64,000 nt of DNA from Flavobacterium sp. HSC-61S13 (GTDB lineage: Bacteria > Bacteroidota > Bacteroidia > Flavobacteriales > Flavobacteriaceae): assembly GCF_024171535.1 (NCBI RefSeq), contig NZ_JALJZV010000006.1:175311-239310 (forward strand), in the 5' to 3' direction. Below, piece by piece: positions 28,301 through 37,354 of this stretch (within the stretch, counting starts at the first letter, position 1; every line of letters starts with the position of its first letter). The notes below the pieces were generated by a model. That model ran no database searches, was not told the DNA's origin, and saw only the letters and a program-made list of their open reading frames with translations. A program made the position numbers and the translations under genes.

Positions 28301-28794
28301 GCTCTGTCATTCTTTTCTTGTAGTAGGTCTAATTCATTGGTCAATTTATCACCTAAAGGATAGTCTGAACGTTGAACCAAATCGTTGATCATTCCTTGTA
28401 AACCCAACGCACGGCCATCATCTGGCGAATAAATACGCTCGATACCATAATCCTCCAATTCTTGAATTTCAGTAGGCAGGATTACTCCTCCTCCTCCTCC
28501 GAAGATTTTGATGTGTTCGGCTCCTTTTTCTTTTAATAAATCATACATGTATTTGAAATACTCTGTATGTCCGCCTTGATAGGAAGTCATAGCAATAGCA
28601 TTGGCATCTTCTTGAATGGCGGTATTCACCACTTCTTCTACACTGCGGTCGTGTCCAAGGTGAATAACTTCTACACCAGTTGCTTGTATGATTCGGCGCA
28701 TGATATTGATTGCAGCGTCGTGTCCGTCAAATAAAGAGGCGGCTGTAACGATACGTATTTTATTTATCGGCTGATAAGGTTTTGTGGGTTCCAT
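25366..28794 (-). CDS. icmF: Fused acyl-CoA mutase with G-protein chaperone (IcmF type)
   Basis: Adenosylcobalamin-dependent carbon-skeleton mutase fused to its GTPase chaperone, 1142 residues, cytoplasmic. The order is: B12-binding domain at residues 10-145, with base-off axial ligand His25 in SLFDGHDAA; MeaB-like GTPase at about 195-430, with P-loop [12 protein letters not shown] and NKFD; linker; then the mutase TIM barrel from about 560 to the end. This order defines IcmF rather than MutAB. By eye, residue 590 (AGLYPFKR), at the position of methylmalonyl-CoA mutase Tyr89, is Tyr, while residue 791 (KEDQAQNT), at the position of Arg207, is Gln. The substrate is probably a short branched acyl-CoA such as isobutyryl-CoA, but this is not certain. 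Confidence 0.92.
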   Translation of the reverse strand: MEPTKPYQPINKIRIVTAASLFDGHDAAINIMRRIIQATGVEVIHLGHDRSVEEVVNTAIQEDANAIAMTSYQGGHTEYFKYMYDLLKEKGAEHIKIFGGGGGVILPTEIQELEDYGIERIYSPDDGRALGLQGMINDLVQRSDYPLGDKLTNELDLLQEKNDRAIARLISSAENFPEVSKTVFDKIHEINKDRSTPVLGITGTGGAGKSSLVDELVRRFLIDFPEKNIALVSVDPSKRKTGGALLGDRIRMNAINSPRVYMRSLATRQSNLALSKYVAEAIQVLKAANYDLIVLETSGIGQSDTEIMDHSDVSLYVMTPEFGAATQLEKIDMLDFADLVAINKFDKRGALDAIRDVKKQYQRNHNLWDVNPDEMPVFGTIASQFNDPGMNTLYKSIMDCLVERAGSDLVSTFEITKEMSEKIYVIPPSRTRYLSEIAESNRKYDQISLSQQEVAQRLFGIYRTIESVTGILPELTKFGLDDAVLVGAKADKIEFIKLLFAEFDRQKLNLDPYNWEIIINWSDKKEKYKNPFYEFQVRDKVIKIATHTESLSHLQIPKISMPKYQAWGDVLRWSLQENVPGEFPFTAGLYPFKREGEDPTRMFAGEGGPERTNRRFHYVSLGMPAKRLSTAFDSVTLYGNDPGHRPDVYGKIGNAGVSICCLDDAKKLYSGFNLAHAMTSVSMTINGPAPMLLGFFMNAAIDQQCELYIKENGLEKEVEAKIAKIYKQKGIDRPTYNGDLPEGNDGLGLMLLGVTGDLVLPNDVYQDIKTRTLSQVRGTVQADILKEDQAQNTCIFSTEFALRLMGDVQQYFIEKNVRNFYSVSISGYHIAEAGANPVTQLGFTLANGFTYVEYYLSRGMDINDFGPNLSFFFSNGIDPEYSVIGRVARRIWAKALKIKYGANERAQMLKYHIQTSGRSLHAQEIDFNDIRTTLQALYAIYDNCNSLHTNAYDEAITTPTEESVRRAMAIQLIINKELGLAKNENPIQGAFIIEELTDLVEEAVLMEFDRITERGGVLGAMETMYQRSKIQEESLYYETLKHTGEFPIIGVNTFLSKKGSPTVVPAEVIRATEEEKMFQIHTKESLNKANESQIQHQIEEIQYAAIQNENIFEKLMEATKVCSLGQITSALFEVGGQYRRNM

Positions 28795-29008
28795 GGTTTA
28801 ATAGATATTTAATCGACGGGCAATTTACGCAAATATTCACGATTTTGCAAAGGAGCCCATTTATCTATTTCGCAGGGCATGTATTCGCACATTTGCACAT
28901 TCGCGCATTGTAAATATTCAAGAAATCACCTTTATATCTTAAAATTTTCCCTACCCAATAGTACCGCTTAAAAAGGATGCTTATTTTTGCTTATCAACTT
29001 TTACAAAC

Positions 29009-30127
29009 ATGACCTCGAAGAAGTTATTAAAAAAAGTCCTCGGTATGGTATTGGGGATCATACTCATTTTAGGTATAACCACATTTTTTTATATGATGCA
29101 TCCTATATTTGGAAAACGGCCTTCAGGACAAAGGCTTGAAATGATTCAACAATCTCCGAATTACCGCGATGGTAAATTTCACAATCAGCATCACACCCCT
29201 CAAATAGCAGAAAATTATAGCTATCCCAAGGCGTTGTACGAGTTCTTTTTTAAGAAATCACCCGATGTGCGACCGACGAATCCGATACCTTCGATTCAAC
29301 CGAATTGGGCAGATTTACCGACGAACAACTTTTTGATTTGGCTGGGTCATTCCTCGTATTATATGCAGATTGACGGTAAGCGTTTTTTAATTGACCCCGT
29401 ATTAAGCGGTTCGGTTTCACCGCTACCCGGTGGTGGTAAATCGTTTAAAGGCACAGAAATTTGTACCGTTGCCGATTTGCCTGCTATCGATTTCTTGTTG
29501 ATTACACACGATCATTATGACCATTTAGATTATGAGGCGATTAAGGCTTTACAACCGAAAGTAGGTCGGGTTATCTGTGGATTGGGAGTTGGTGAACACT
29601 TGGAATATTGGGGTTATTCCGCATCTCAGATCATCGAAAAAGATTGGTACCAAACGATTGATTTGGGTGAAGGTTTTGTAGTACATACGGCTCCAGCCCG
29701 TCATTTCTCTGGACGAAGTATTTGGACATCGAATACGTTGTGGATGTCTTATGTTTTGCAAACACCGTCCAAAAAATTATACCTCGGTGGCGATAGTGGT
29801 TACGACACTCATTTTGCTGAAATTGGAGCTCAGTACGGTCCTTTTGATTTAGCAATTTTGGAAAACGGACAATACAATCTAGCCTGGAAATACATTCACA
29901 TGCAACCCGAAGAGGTTTGGAAAGCTGCCGAAGAATTAAAGGCAAAAGCTTTGTTTCCGGTACATTCTTCAAAATTTGCTTTGGCCAATCACGCCTGGAA
30001 TGAACCTTTGGAAAGAGTCTATAATTTGCGAGAGCGCCATCAAATCGATTTGTATACACCTCAAATCGGACAATTGATTGACCTCGATAAAGAAGGTCAA
30101 ACGTTTTCAGATTGGTGGAAATATTAA
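29009..30127 (+). CDS. MBL-fold hydrolase, NAPE-PLD/UlaG-like
   Basis: Metallo-beta-lactamase-fold protein, 372 residues, with one N-terminal membrane anchor (about residues 8-28) so probably facing the periplasm. The metal motif THDHYDHLD (residues about 170) is intact, with further ligands in APARHFSGR, YLGGDSGYD and MQPEE/FPVHSSKF. The start of the catalytic domain, FLIWLGHSSYYMQIDGKRFLIDPV, is typical of the N-acyl-phosphatidylethanolamine phospholipase-like branch. The substrate is unknown; a lipid phosphodiester is a family-based guess. It is followed by a structured intergenic element and terminator before folE. Confidence 0.88.
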   Translation: MTSKKLLKKVLGMVLGIILILGITTFFYMMHPIFGKRPSGQRLEMIQQSPNYRDGKFHNQHHTPQIAENYSYPKALYEFFFKKSPDVRPTNPIPSIQPNWADLPTNNFLIWLGHSSYYMQIDGKRFLIDPVLSGSVSPLPGGGKSFKGTEICTVADLPAIDFLLITHDHYDHLDYEAIKALQPKVGRVICGLGVGEHLEYWGYSASQIIEKDWYQTIDLGEGFVVHTAPARHFSGRSIWTSNTLWMSYVLQTPSKKLYLGGDSGYDTHFAEIGAQYGPFDLAILENGQYNLAWKYIHMQPEEVWKAAEELKAKALFPVHSSKFALANHAWNEPLERVYNLRERHQIDLYTPQIGQLIDLDKEGQTFSDWWKY

Positions 30128-30158
30128 ACTTACCAGATCCCTAATTAAAGTAGGTCAT

Positions 30159-30243
30159 GCGCTAGGGATTGCAGCGGCATCCTCTCCTTGGCATGAAATG
30201 ACTAGGAGAGATATAGCGGAAAGCCCGACCCAAAGGGTAGCGC
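30159..30243 (+). ncRNA. Structured intergenic RNA candidate (Flavo-1-like motif)
   Basis: A compact pairing scheme can be drawn: GCGCTA (30159-30164) with TAGCGC (30238-30243) closes the element; CTCTCCT (30182-30188) with AGGAGAG (30205-30211) forms an inner arm; ACCC/GGGT (30228-30237) forms a small hairpin. The wording GCAGCGGCATCC and GATATAGCGGAAAGCCCGAC resembles, from memory, a widespread flavobacterial intergenic RNA motif catalogued as Flavo-1. It sits at the 3' end of the hydrolase transcript just before a terminator. Function unknown. Confidence 0.5.
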
Positions 30244-30261
30244 CCTAAAAACAAGGAATGC

Positions 30262-30297
30262 AAAGAGCCAACAAAGCGTGGTCTCTTTTTGTTTTTT
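30262..30297 (+). terminator. Terminator after the structured RNA element
   Basis: AAAGAGCCA (30262-30270) pairs with TGGTCTCTTT (30279-30288) with one bulge; an 8-base loop and a long T-rich tail follow. Confidence 0.75.
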
Positions 30298-30322
30298 GCC
30301 CTACTTAGTCAACATTATTATT

Positions 30323-30330
30323 TATATTTG
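30323..30330 (+). promoter_or_regulatory. -7 promoter box of folE
   Basis: TATATTTG, a perfect TAnnTTTG match 30 bases before the folE ATG. No clear TTG at the usual -33 distance. Confidence 0.5.
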
Positions 30331-30360
30331 TACCGAATTTGTAATTAAATCTAAACACGA

Positions 30361-31032
30361 ATGAATCAAGAAGAAACACTTCATGACGAAATAGGTGACG
30401 ATCATATTGCTTCTAGCGAGCATACGCCTTTAAGAGCAGGCGCCTTTGATCGTTCTGACGATGAAAAAATCGAATCAATTAAAAAAGACGTAGAGAATAT
30501 TTTATACACTTTGGGAATGGACCTGACTGACGACAGTATGAAGGGAACCCCAAACCGCGTAGCTAAAATGTTTGTAAAAGAGATTTTCGGCGGTTTAAAT
30601 CCAAAGAAAAAACCGAGTTCTTCTACGTTTGATAACAATTATAAATACGGTGAAATGCTGGTAGAAAAAAACATTACAGTTTATTCTACTTGTGAACATC
30701 ACTTATTGCCAATTATTGGAAGAGCCCATGTGGCTTATATCTCTAACGGTACGGTTGTTGGTTTGTCCAAAATGAACCGTATTGTAGATTATTATGCCAA
30801 ACGCCCACAGGTTCAGGAGCGTTTAACCATCCAGATTGTCAACGAATTGAAACGCGTTTTAAACACGGAAGATGTTGCCTGTGTGATGGATGCGAAACAC
30901 CTTTGTGTCAATTCGAGAGGAATACGCGATATTGAAAGCAGTACGGTAACGGCTGAGTTTGGTGGTCGTTTTAAAGAAGATAAAGTACGCAGAGAGTTTT
31001 TGGATTATATCAAATTGGATACCCAGTTCTAA
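30361..31032 (+). CDS. folE: GTP cyclohydrolase I
   Basis: Converts GTP to 7,8-dihydroneopterin triphosphate, the first step of folate/pterin synthesis, 223 residues. Zinc ligands and catalytic residues are present in [12 protein letters not shown] (Cys, His, His) and [10 protein letters not shown] (second Cys). [20 protein letters not shown] and [10 protein letters not shown] are strong FolE signatures. The first 40 residues are a charged extension typical of the Bacteroidota form. cysS follows after 23 bases on the same strand, so the two are probably co-transcribed. Confidence 0.97.
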   Translation: MNQEETLHDEIGDDHIASSEHTPLRAGAFDRSDDEKIESIKKDVENILYTLGMDLTDDSMKGTPNRVAKMFVKEIFGGLNPKKKPSSSTFDNNYKYGEMLVEKNITVYSTCEHHLLPIIGRAHVAYISNGTVVGLSKMNRIVDYYAKRPQVQERLTIQIVNELKRVLNTEDVACVMDAKHLCVNSRGIRDIESSTVTAEFGGRFKEDKVRREFLDYIKLDTQF

Positions 31033-31055
31033 ACCTATATAACACCCCAATTAAA

Positions 31056-32534
31056 ATGACATTATATCAAAATCAAACTTTAAAAGTTTACAATTCCCTG
31101 ACGGGGAAGAAAGAAGTTTTTACGCCCATTAACGAAGGTAAAGTGGGAATGTATGTATGTGGACCTACGGTTTACAATTATGTACATTTGGGAAACTGTA
31201 GAACTTTTATCTCTTTTGATTTGGTCAATCGTTATTTTAAACATTTGGGCTATCAGGTGCGTTATGTAAGAAACATTACCGACGTAGGACATATTGTAGA
31301 CGACGTTGATGAAGGTGAAGACAAAATTGCTAAAAAAGCGAGATTGGAACAGATTGAACCTATGGAAGTGGTGCAAAAGTACACTTTGAATTTTCATTCT
31401 ATTTTGACTCAATTCAATAATTTACCGCCGAATATCGAGCCGACAGCTACGGGACACATTATAGAGCAGATTGAAATCGTCAACGAAATCATCAAAAATG
31501 GTTTTGCTTATGAAGTGAACGGATCGGTGTATTTCGACGTTGAAAAATACAGTAAATCCTATCAGTACGGCATTTTGAGCGGTCGAAACATCGAAGATTT
31601 AATGTCTAATTCTCGCGAATTGGATGGACAATCGGACAAAAAGAGCCCACATGATTTTGCCCTTTGGAAAAAAGCCGAACCGCAACACATCATGCGTTGG
31701 CCATCGCCTTGGGGGGATGGTTTTCCGGGATGGCATTTGGAATGTACAGCTATGAGTACCAAATATTTAGGAAAACACTTTGACATTCACGGAGGAGGAA
31801 TGGATTTAAAATTCCCACACCACGAATGTGAAATTGCTCAGAATGAAGCTTGTACAGGTAATACCCCTGTTAATTACTGGATGCATGCCAATATGCTGAC
31901 TTTGAACGGTAAAAAAATGTCGAAATCAACGGGTAATAATATTTTGCCTGAGGAGTTATTCTCTGGAGACAATGCGCTTTTAAGCAAAGCTTTTTCTCCA
32001 TCAGTAGCGCGTTTCTTTATCTTACAAGCGCATTATAGAAGCATCTTAGACTTTTCTGACGAAGCCATACTTGCTTCTGAGAAAGGTTTTAACAGGCTCT
32101 TAGAAGCAATTAAAAACTTGAATGAGATTACGCCTAGTGCGGCATCTACAGTCGATATTGCTGGTTGGAAACAAAACTGTTATGATGCAATGAACGACGA
32201 TTTTAACAGTCCTATCTTAATAGCGCAGTTATTTGAAGCTGTTCGGTTGATTAATTTGTTGAAAGAGCAAAAAGAGCAGATTACTGCGGCTGATTTGATG
32301 GAGTTTTCCGCTGCAATTCACGCCTTTACTTTTGATGTATTGGGCTTGGAAGCTACTGAATCTTCCACTCAAGCCAATGAAAAATTGCAACAAGTAGTTG
32401 ACTTGCTAATTACTATGAGAAATGAAGCACGTGCCAATAAAAACTTTGCGTTGTCCGATGAAATTCGTGACAACCTCCTGGCTTTAGATATTCAACTAAA
32501 GGATGGAAAAGAAGGCACTACATTTACTTTATAA
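31056..32534 (+). CDS. cysS: Cysteinyl-tRNA synthetase
   Basis: Class I aminoacyl-tRNA synthetase charging tRNA-Cys, 492 residues, cytoplasmic. The HIGH-type motif is VHLGN within [17 protein letters not shown]; the KMSKS loop is [12 protein letters not shown]. Zinc ligands are the Cys of CGPTVYN, the Cys of WHLECTAMS and the His/Glu of [10 protein letters not shown]. The C-terminal helical bundle ([20 protein letters not shown]) is complete. It forms the second gene after folE and ends at a strong terminator. Confidence 0.97.
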   Translation: MTLYQNQTLKVYNSLTGKKEVFTPINEGKVGMYVCGPTVYNYVHLGNCRTFISFDLVNRYFKHLGYQVRYVRNITDVGHIVDDVDEGEDKIAKKARLEQIEPMEVVQKYTLNFHSILTQFNNLPPNIEPTATGHIIEQIEIVNEIIKNGFAYEVNGSVYFDVEKYSKSYQYGILSGRNIEDLMSNSRELDGQSDKKSPHDFALWKKAEPQHIMRWPSPWGDGFPGWHLECTAMSTKYLGKHFDIHGGGMDLKFPHHECEIAQNEACTGNTPVNYWMHANMLTLNGKKMSKSTGNNILPEELFSGDNALLSKAFSPSVARFFILQAHYRSILDFSDEAILASEKGFNRLLEAIKNLNEITPSAASTVDIAGWKQNCYDAMNDDFNSPILIAQLFEAVRLINLLKEQKEQITAADLMEFSAAIHAFTFDVLGLEATESSTQANEKLQQVVDLLITMRNEARANKNFALSDEIRDNLLALDIQLKDGKEGTTFTL

Positions 32535-32543
32535 TAAATATGG

Positions 32544-32575
32544 AGCTAGTAGATTTTATCTACTAGCTTTTTTTA
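32544..32575 (+). terminator. Rho-independent terminator of cysS
   Basis: Eleven-pair stem AGCTAGTAGAT/ATCTACTAGCT (32544-32554 with 32558-32568), 3-base loop, T run. Confidence 0.93.
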
Positions 32576-32587
32576 TTCTTTATCGTT

Positions 32588-32812
32588 ATGCTTAAAAAAA
32601 TCGCTATTTTTCCGTTTGTGGTACTGATCCGTTTTTATCAAGCGGGTATTTCACCCTTTTTACCGTCAGCATGTCGGTACTCTCCTACTTGTTCCCATTA
32701 TACTTTAGAGGCTTTGCAAAAACACGGTTTGTTTAAAGGAGGCTGGTTGGGTATCAAACGCATTGCGAGTTGCCATCCTTGGGGAGGTAGCGGTTATGAT
32801 CCGGTTCCATAA
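32588..32812 (+). CDS. yidD: Membrane protein insertion efficiency factor YidD
   Basis: Small amphipathic inner-membrane-associated protein of 74 residues that assists YidC-dependent insertion. The family core is complete: [27 protein letters not shown] with three conserved cysteines, then [23 protein letters not shown]. Position just upstream of lgt is common in Bacteroidota. The gap to lgt is 65 bases, and the preceding cysS terminator suggests yidD-lgt start a new transcript or depend on read-through. Confidence 0.95.
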   Translation: MLKKIAIFPFVVLIRFYQAGISPFLPSACRYSPTCSHYTLEALQKHGLFKGGWLGIKRIASCHPWGGSGYDPVP

Positions 32813-32877
32813 TAAAATCTATACACGCTTTTATCCTAAGCGATAAATATATACATTTACCTTTCAATACCTTTTAT

Positions 32878-33807
32878 ATGACATACGCATTAAATATTAT
32901 ATGGAATCCTAGCGAAGGTTGGGATCTTGGATTTTTTAAACTGCGCTTTTACAGCTTGATGTTTGTAGTAGCCTTTGGATTGGGATGGTTTATCATGAAA
33001 AAGATATACGATCGCGAGGGAGAGTCCGTTGAAAAACTCGACAAACTTTTTATCTATACCGTGTTGGCCACACTAATCGGTGCCCGATTGGGACATGTAT
33101 TCTTTTATGACTGGGATTATTATAAACACAATCTTTTTGAAATCATTTCCCCGGTTCGTTTCTCTCCCAAATTCGAAATTGTCGGATTTAGCGGATTAGC
33201 CAGTCATGGTGCTGCTATTGCAATTATCTTAGTTATGATCTATTACAGTCGTAATATCATTAAAAAACCTGTTTTATGGATCCTAGATCGTATCGTTCTA
33301 CCAGTAACCATTGGTGGTGTATTTGTACGATTAGGGAATTTCTTTAATTCGGAAATCATCGGTCACGAAACCACTAGTGCTTTTGGAATTCGTTTTTTAC
33401 GCGATAAGTTTACTGCTAGAGAAGCCGTTGAACTTACCGGGATATCCGACTACAATCAAGCCTATAAAGCCCTTGAAAAGAATCCAGAATTTTTACCATA
33501 CCTCAACGAGGTCGTTGCTAAACATCCAACTCAACTGTATGAGGCTTTCGGATATATCTTGGTCTTTGCCGTATTGTATTATATGTATTGGAAAACCGAT
33601 GCCCGTAAAAAATTGGGATTGATTTTTGGCGTATTCCTAGTATTGCTTTGGGCTGTACGTTTTATCGTCGAGTTTGTTAAGGAAAGTCAAGGTGGTTTCG
33701 AAGGAACTAACCCGATTTTATTAACCGGACAATGGTTGAGCATCCCTTTTATATTGGTGGGTATTTACCTTTGGGTTACGGCAAAAAACCGACCTTTTAA
33801 AGGCTAA
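32878..33807 (+). CDS. lgt: Phosphatidylglycerol-prolipoprotein diacylglyceryl transferase
   Basis: Inner-membrane enzyme that attaches diacylglycerol to the lipobox cysteine of prolipoproteins, 309 residues, about seven membrane helices. It has the Lgt signature around GLASHGAAIAII (the conserved HG) and RLGNFFNSEIIGHETTSAFG, which includes the RxGNFxNxE catalytic motif. KHPTQLYEAFGY with the HPxQLYE pattern and FRIVEF-like C-terminal segment RFIVEFVKESQ are also present. The many lipoproteins in this window are its substrates. It ends at a 16-bp hairpin shared with the convergent regulator gene. Confidence 0.96.
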   Translation: MTYALNIIWNPSEGWDLGFFKLRFYSLMFVVAFGLGWFIMKKIYDREGESVEKLDKLFIYTVLATLIGARLGHVFFYDWDYYKHNLFEIISPVRFSPKFEIVGFSGLASHGAAIAIILVMIYYSRNIIKKPVLWILDRIVLPVTIGGVFVRLGNFFNSEIIGHETTSAFGIRFLRDKFTAREAVELTGISDYNQAYKALEKNPEFLPYLNEVVAKHPTQLYEAFGYILVFAVLYYMYWKTDARKKLGLIFGVFLVLLWAVRFIVEFVKESQGGFEGTNPILLTGQWLSIPFILVGIYLWVTAKNRPFKG

Positions 33808-33815
33808 TTTACACC

Positions 33816-33855
33816 ATAGCTTATTCGCAGAAGCGTAAATCTGCGAATAAGCTAT
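33816..33855. terminator. Convergent hairpin between lgt and the TPR/HTH regulator
   Basis: Sixteen-pair perfect stem (33816-33831 with 33840-33855, core CTTATTCGCAGA), 8-base loop. Tails are not strongly T-rich. Confidence 0.75.
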
Positions 33856-33861
33856 TAAAAA

Positions 33862-35448
33862 TCACGTCCATATCTTAATGAAATCCTCTACCGATGGTTC
33901 TTCCACTTTTTTGCGAAGACGTTGCTTAGCTTTCTTAACCGCATCGTAACTGACTCCTAACGTACTTGCTATTTCGTGATTGGTTAATTGGAGTTTGGTC
34001 AAAAAAATCACACGCAGATTGTATTCCGTTAGTTCTGGATAATGCGTCTTTAAGTTGTCATAAAACAACGGGAATTCTTCTATAAAAGCCCGTTTAAAAC
34101 CGATCCAATTCTCCTCAGTCATCAAATGGGATTTTAATAAATCAGGGAGTTTACTTTCAACAAACGAATTTGATGGCTCCAAAACTTTACCTCGCTTCTC
34201 TATGGGATAAGTCACAGCTACTAAGGGCGTATTATAATCTGTTGACTGGCTCGTGATTGGATTGTAATTGTGTTCTGATATATTTTTTTCTAAATTTAGT
34301 TTCTCATATTGCAAATGGAGAATCTCCCGATTAAGATTGATTGTCTTATTTTTAATTTTCATCAGATAAGCTATAATCAGTATAATAATGATTAGAAATA
34401 TCAATACAAAAACAACTCTTAAGAGGTGATTAAGAAAAACTTCCTTCTCTAAAATAGTCTGGTTTAAGCGAAATCTTTCGTCGTACAAACCCTTTTGATA
34501 CTTTAGCGTAATCGCATTAATACTTTGTTCATTGTCGGTATAATCAATAGAATCCCTAAGCTCATTTAACCGTTTTAGAATCGTAAATTCTTCACTTTGA
34601 TTGCCTAGTTTCTTGTTTAATTCCAGCTTGATTTTTAAAATATCATATTCATCCGATTTTAAATATACCTTACTTCTAGATAATGTTAATGCATCTTCTA
34701 AATATTTTTGAGCCTGAATGTAATCTTCCAATTGTATATATAGCAGGGCCAATTGCCGATTAACGAACATCAATTGCATAGGTGATTCCGATTTCTCTGC
34801 AATTGAAAGATTTTTATGTAAATCATTTAATGCTTCAACATACAAACATTGCTCTGCATAAATCTCTGCTTTACTATCTAAAACTTTAGCATTACGCAGT
34901 TGATCTTTGGTCTTGATGATGATTTTTTCAGTATTATCTAAATATACTGCTTGTGCATTGTTATGATCTAAATAACCGGATACAGACTTTGTATCTAAAT
35001 ATGCAAGCTCTAATGGTGACCAATCTACTGTTTTAATAAACAGCTGTATAACCCGCAAAAAAGTATAATAATGAAGCTCTAGGAAGGGATTGCTCCTATT
35101 CAAGAGCAGAATATTATTTTTTCTGTTGTTTTTCCACCAAAACTGCGATACATCAAAAAAAGAAATTTCACCAGTAGAAATACTATGATCGCAACTAAAT
35201 CGTGTGCTAAGCCATTTTGAGAAGTCCCTAGTCGGAGCAACAGCAGCATATATAGAAGAATCCAATACCTTTATTGAAGGTTTTAAGTATTTAACAGCGC
35301 CATCCATAAAAAATCTTACCGACTCAAATTGGGGTATGGTCGCATCATAGGTAGGGTATTTCCGCTTCCTTATCATCAAAGAACTATCATCCAAACAACA
35401 TATAGTCAACAATAAGGACAGAAACAGAAAATAAATTGTTGATTTCAA
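33862..35448 (-). CDS. Membrane-spanning TPR/HTH transcriptional regulator
   Basis: Protein of 528 residues with the Bacteroidota design of an exported sensor joined to a cytoplasmic DNA-binding end. The N-terminus is a signal or anchor ending at CC (LLLTICC). Residues about 150-330 are helical repeats of TPR type (YAEQCLYVEALNDLHKNLS, QLALLYIQLEDYIQAQKYLEDAL). A single membrane helix lies at about 339-362, then a coiled linker. The C-terminus (about 480-520) is a LuxR-like HTH: LQLTNHEIASTLGVSYDAVKKAKQRLRKK. It is divergent from the polysaccharide genes across a 726-base gap, so it is the prime candidate for their regulator. Confidence 0.8.
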   Translation of the reverse strand: MKSTIYFLFLSLLLTICCLDDSSLMIRKRKYPTYDATIPQFESVRFFMDGAVKYLKPSIKVLDSSIYAAVAPTRDFSKWLSTRFSCDHSISTGEISFFDVSQFWWKNNRKNNILLLNRSNPFLELHYYTFLRVIQLFIKTVDWSPLELAYLDTKSVSGYLDHNNAQAVYLDNTEKIIIKTKDQLRNAKVLDSKAEIYAEQCLYVEALNDLHKNLSIAEKSESPMQLMFVNRQLALLYIQLEDYIQAQKYLEDALTLSRSKVYLKSDEYDILKIKLELNKKLGNQSEEFTILKRLNELRDSIDYTDNEQSINAITLKYQKGLYDERFRLNQTILEKEVFLNHLLRVVFVLIFLIIIILIIAYLMKIKNKTINLNREILHLQYEKLNLEKNISEHNYNPITSQSTDYNTPLVAVTYPIEKRGKVLEPSNSFVESKLPDLLKSHLMTEENWIGFKRAFIEEFPLFYDNLKTHYPELTEYNLRVIFLTKLQLTNHEIASTLGVSYDAVKKAKQRLRKKVEEPSVEDFIKIWT

Positions 35449-35999
35449 GTTAATTGCTGTCGTTAAAAAGCACCTACTTTTGAGATCTAAATTTATTAAA
35501 AATGCGAATTCAGAAAGTGAACAAGGTCATCTAAAATTAAAAATCAAGTAATTGCTTAAATTGTTTAGACACCAACTTATTCCAAAAGTCACATATTATT
35601 TTTTTAGAAAAAAATATCGAATTAATACTTCAATACCAATCAAGTTAAAAAAATTAATCTAATGTGCTATATATCAAAGAAACAAGCTAAATTATCTGTA
35701 TTTTAATTAAAAAAATCATTAAAAATTTTAATAACAAAATGATGAATAAGACTTACAAAATATTTCTATTCCATTTTCCTTCTAAACCGTTTTTCGATAA
35801 TTTACAGGCTTAATACATTGATTTTAAACCATCTGCACTATACAATAGTGTTTACAGCATTTTTCTTCTTTTTCCGAAACCCTCTAACATTTAGCGGCTT
35901 CTAACACAGCTTTGGTAATGAGGTACTAATAATTTTTACTTTTAATAACTCACAGCAAAACACAGTATACAAACAACTGATTATCAATATTTAATAAAA

Positions 36000-36028
36000 T
36001 GTCCCGTCATTGTCCCCTGCTTTGTCTC
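36000..36028 (+). promoter_or_regulatory. Helically phased TGTCCC repeats, putative operator
   Basis: TGTCCC at 36000 and 36011 and TGTCTC at 36023 are spaced 11 and 12 bases, placing them on one face of the helix, 33 bases before the TAGTTTTG box. This is a plausible site for the divergent TPR/HTH regulator. Confidence 0.5.
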
Positions 36029-36060
36029 AACTAAAAATAATTTAGAAAGCGACTGATTGA

Positions 36061-36068
36061 TAGTTTTG
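36061..36068 (+). promoter_or_regulatory. -7 promoter box of the polysaccharide operon
   Basis: TAGTTTTG matches TAnnTTTG; the predicted start leaves about 100 bases of leader before the first ATG at 36175. No canonical -33 TTG, consistent with activator dependence. Confidence 0.5.
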
Positions 36069-36174
36069 CACTTTATAAAAAACATGGCCAATTAAACTTA
36101 TCAACTGAGATTAATTCTATACAGAAATCTGAATGAGTAACTCTCCATAACAAACTTCAAAACATCAAAAATCA

Positions 36175-37353
36175 ATGAATTTACCATTTCACTTAAAATA
36201 CTACTTCTATTATTTAGTGGCAGAATATGAGGGCGCTCCCACCGTAATAAAAATCACCGTCTTATTCGCTATTCTTTTAGTATTGGTTTTTATACTTTCA
36301 ATCTCACACATTATAGTACTTAATCTACGTTTTATACGTCAAAAAAGAACAAAGGATCAATTTATTAGTTTATATGGGGCAAAGGTGAACAAAATTCTCA
36401 GTAGTACAGAAAGGCTGAAGGAAATTGCGATTATAGACCTGTTAGGCAATTCGAACTCTGTGGATGTTAATAAAAAGCTGTATACAGACGGTTTGATTGA
36501 AATCATCAGGGAGTTAAAAAGCTCAGGGATCAAGATCCATAGTGAGCATTTAATGATCGTATTAAATTATTTTCACCTCCCCATTTATTGGCAAAGCGCA
36601 TTTTTAAAAGGACGTTTGAGTAAGCGTAAACAGGCATTACGGAAAATGGACCAGCTAGAACAATTACTTTCTGGTTCTCTGTTACTGCATTCTGTTTACC
36701 ATAGAAACAACGATTTTAGAAAACAGTCGCGTGCGGCTTTTATTGAATACGACACTAACGATCCCTACAAATTTTTTGAGGAAGATTTTGATATCGAATT
36801 CAATGCTCTAGACGAAATTCGATTGCATCACTATCTGAAAAGAAAAGCCAAATTATATAAGCTCCCTGATTTTTCACGTTGGGTCGAGAATGCTAACAAC
36901 AACAACTTCAAACGATTCATTATTAAGGAAATTGGACTGTTACGACAATATCATTGCGCTAATTTACTTATGAACTTACTCCAAAAGGAGAAAGATTTAT
37001 ATGTACAGAAACAAATTATAGAAACCTTGGGAACTCTAGATTACAAAGAGTCAGCTAGTGTACTGATTGCGATGTACTCCAGTTCACTGACGTTACTTCA
37101 AAAAGCCATTATTACCACATTAGCAAAACTAAAGACAGAGAAGACCCTAGCCTTTTTAGGCGATACCTATCAGCGGAGTTACGACAGTAGCATCAAGATT
37201 CAGTTAGCCTATGCTTTAACGGATTATGGTATAGAAGGACAGCTAAAAATGGAATCGCTGTCGCAATTCAACAACAACTTTGATTCAAAAATACTGGCAC
37301 AAGTTAAGTTTGCTAACAGTCAAAAAAAACGTCAAACCACCGCAACTATTTAA
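36175..37353 (+). CDS. HEAT-repeat inner-membrane protein of polysaccharide locus
   Basis: Protein of 392 residues with one membrane helix near residues 26-46 and a long cytoplasmic part. The C-terminal half is built of helical pairs with HEAT character (LMNLLQKEKDLYVQKQIIETLGTLDYKESASVLIAM, cited as residues about 265-300; then LQKAIITTLAKLKTEKTLAFLGDTY). No catalytic motif is visible. A single base separates its stop from the ATG of the glycosyltransferase, so the two are translationally linked. A role as assembly or regulatory subunit of the synthase, taking the place of PgaD or BcsB-like partners, is inferred only from context. Confidence 0.8.
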   Translation: MNLPFHLKYYFYYLVAEYEGAPTVIKITVLFAILLVLVFILSISHIIVLNLRFIRQKRTKDQFISLYGAKVNKILSSTERLKEIAIIDLLGNSNSVDVNKKLYTDGLIEIIRELKSSGIKIHSEHLMIVLNYFHLPIYWQSAFLKGRLSKRKQALRKMDQLEQLLSGSLLLHSVYHRNNDFRKQSRAAFIEYDTNDPYKFFEEDFDIEFNALDEIRLHHYLKRKAKLYKLPDFSRWVENANNNNFKRFIIKEIGLLRQYHCANLLMNLLQKEKDLYVQKQIIETLGTLDYKESASVLIAMYSSSLTLLQKAIITTLAKLKTEKTLAFLGDTYQRSYDSSIKIQLAYALTDYGIEGQLKMESLSQFNNNFDSKILAQVKFANSQKKRQTTATI

Positions 37354-37354
37354 T

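Larger units (their letters stand above)
35449..36174. other. Long AT-rich divergent regulatory gap
   Basis: No credible gene was seen on either strand in these 726 bases; the longest start-to-stop frame noticed (from the ATG pair at 35740) encodes about 24 residues. It holds a phased TGTCCC repeat (36000-36028) and a perfect -7 box (36061-36068) toward the polysaccharide genes, plus a TAAATTTA near-match box toward the regulator around 35490. Confidence 0.6.

Noticed and set aside
35740..35814. Short open frame in the divergent regulatory gap
   Set aside because: About 24 codons, no ribosome-binding context and no conserved features.
37280..37354. Longer start for the glycosyltransferase
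   Set aside because: It would overlap the HEAT-repeat gene by 74 bases and adds a polar N-terminus; the ATG at 37355 follows the upstream stop by one base.
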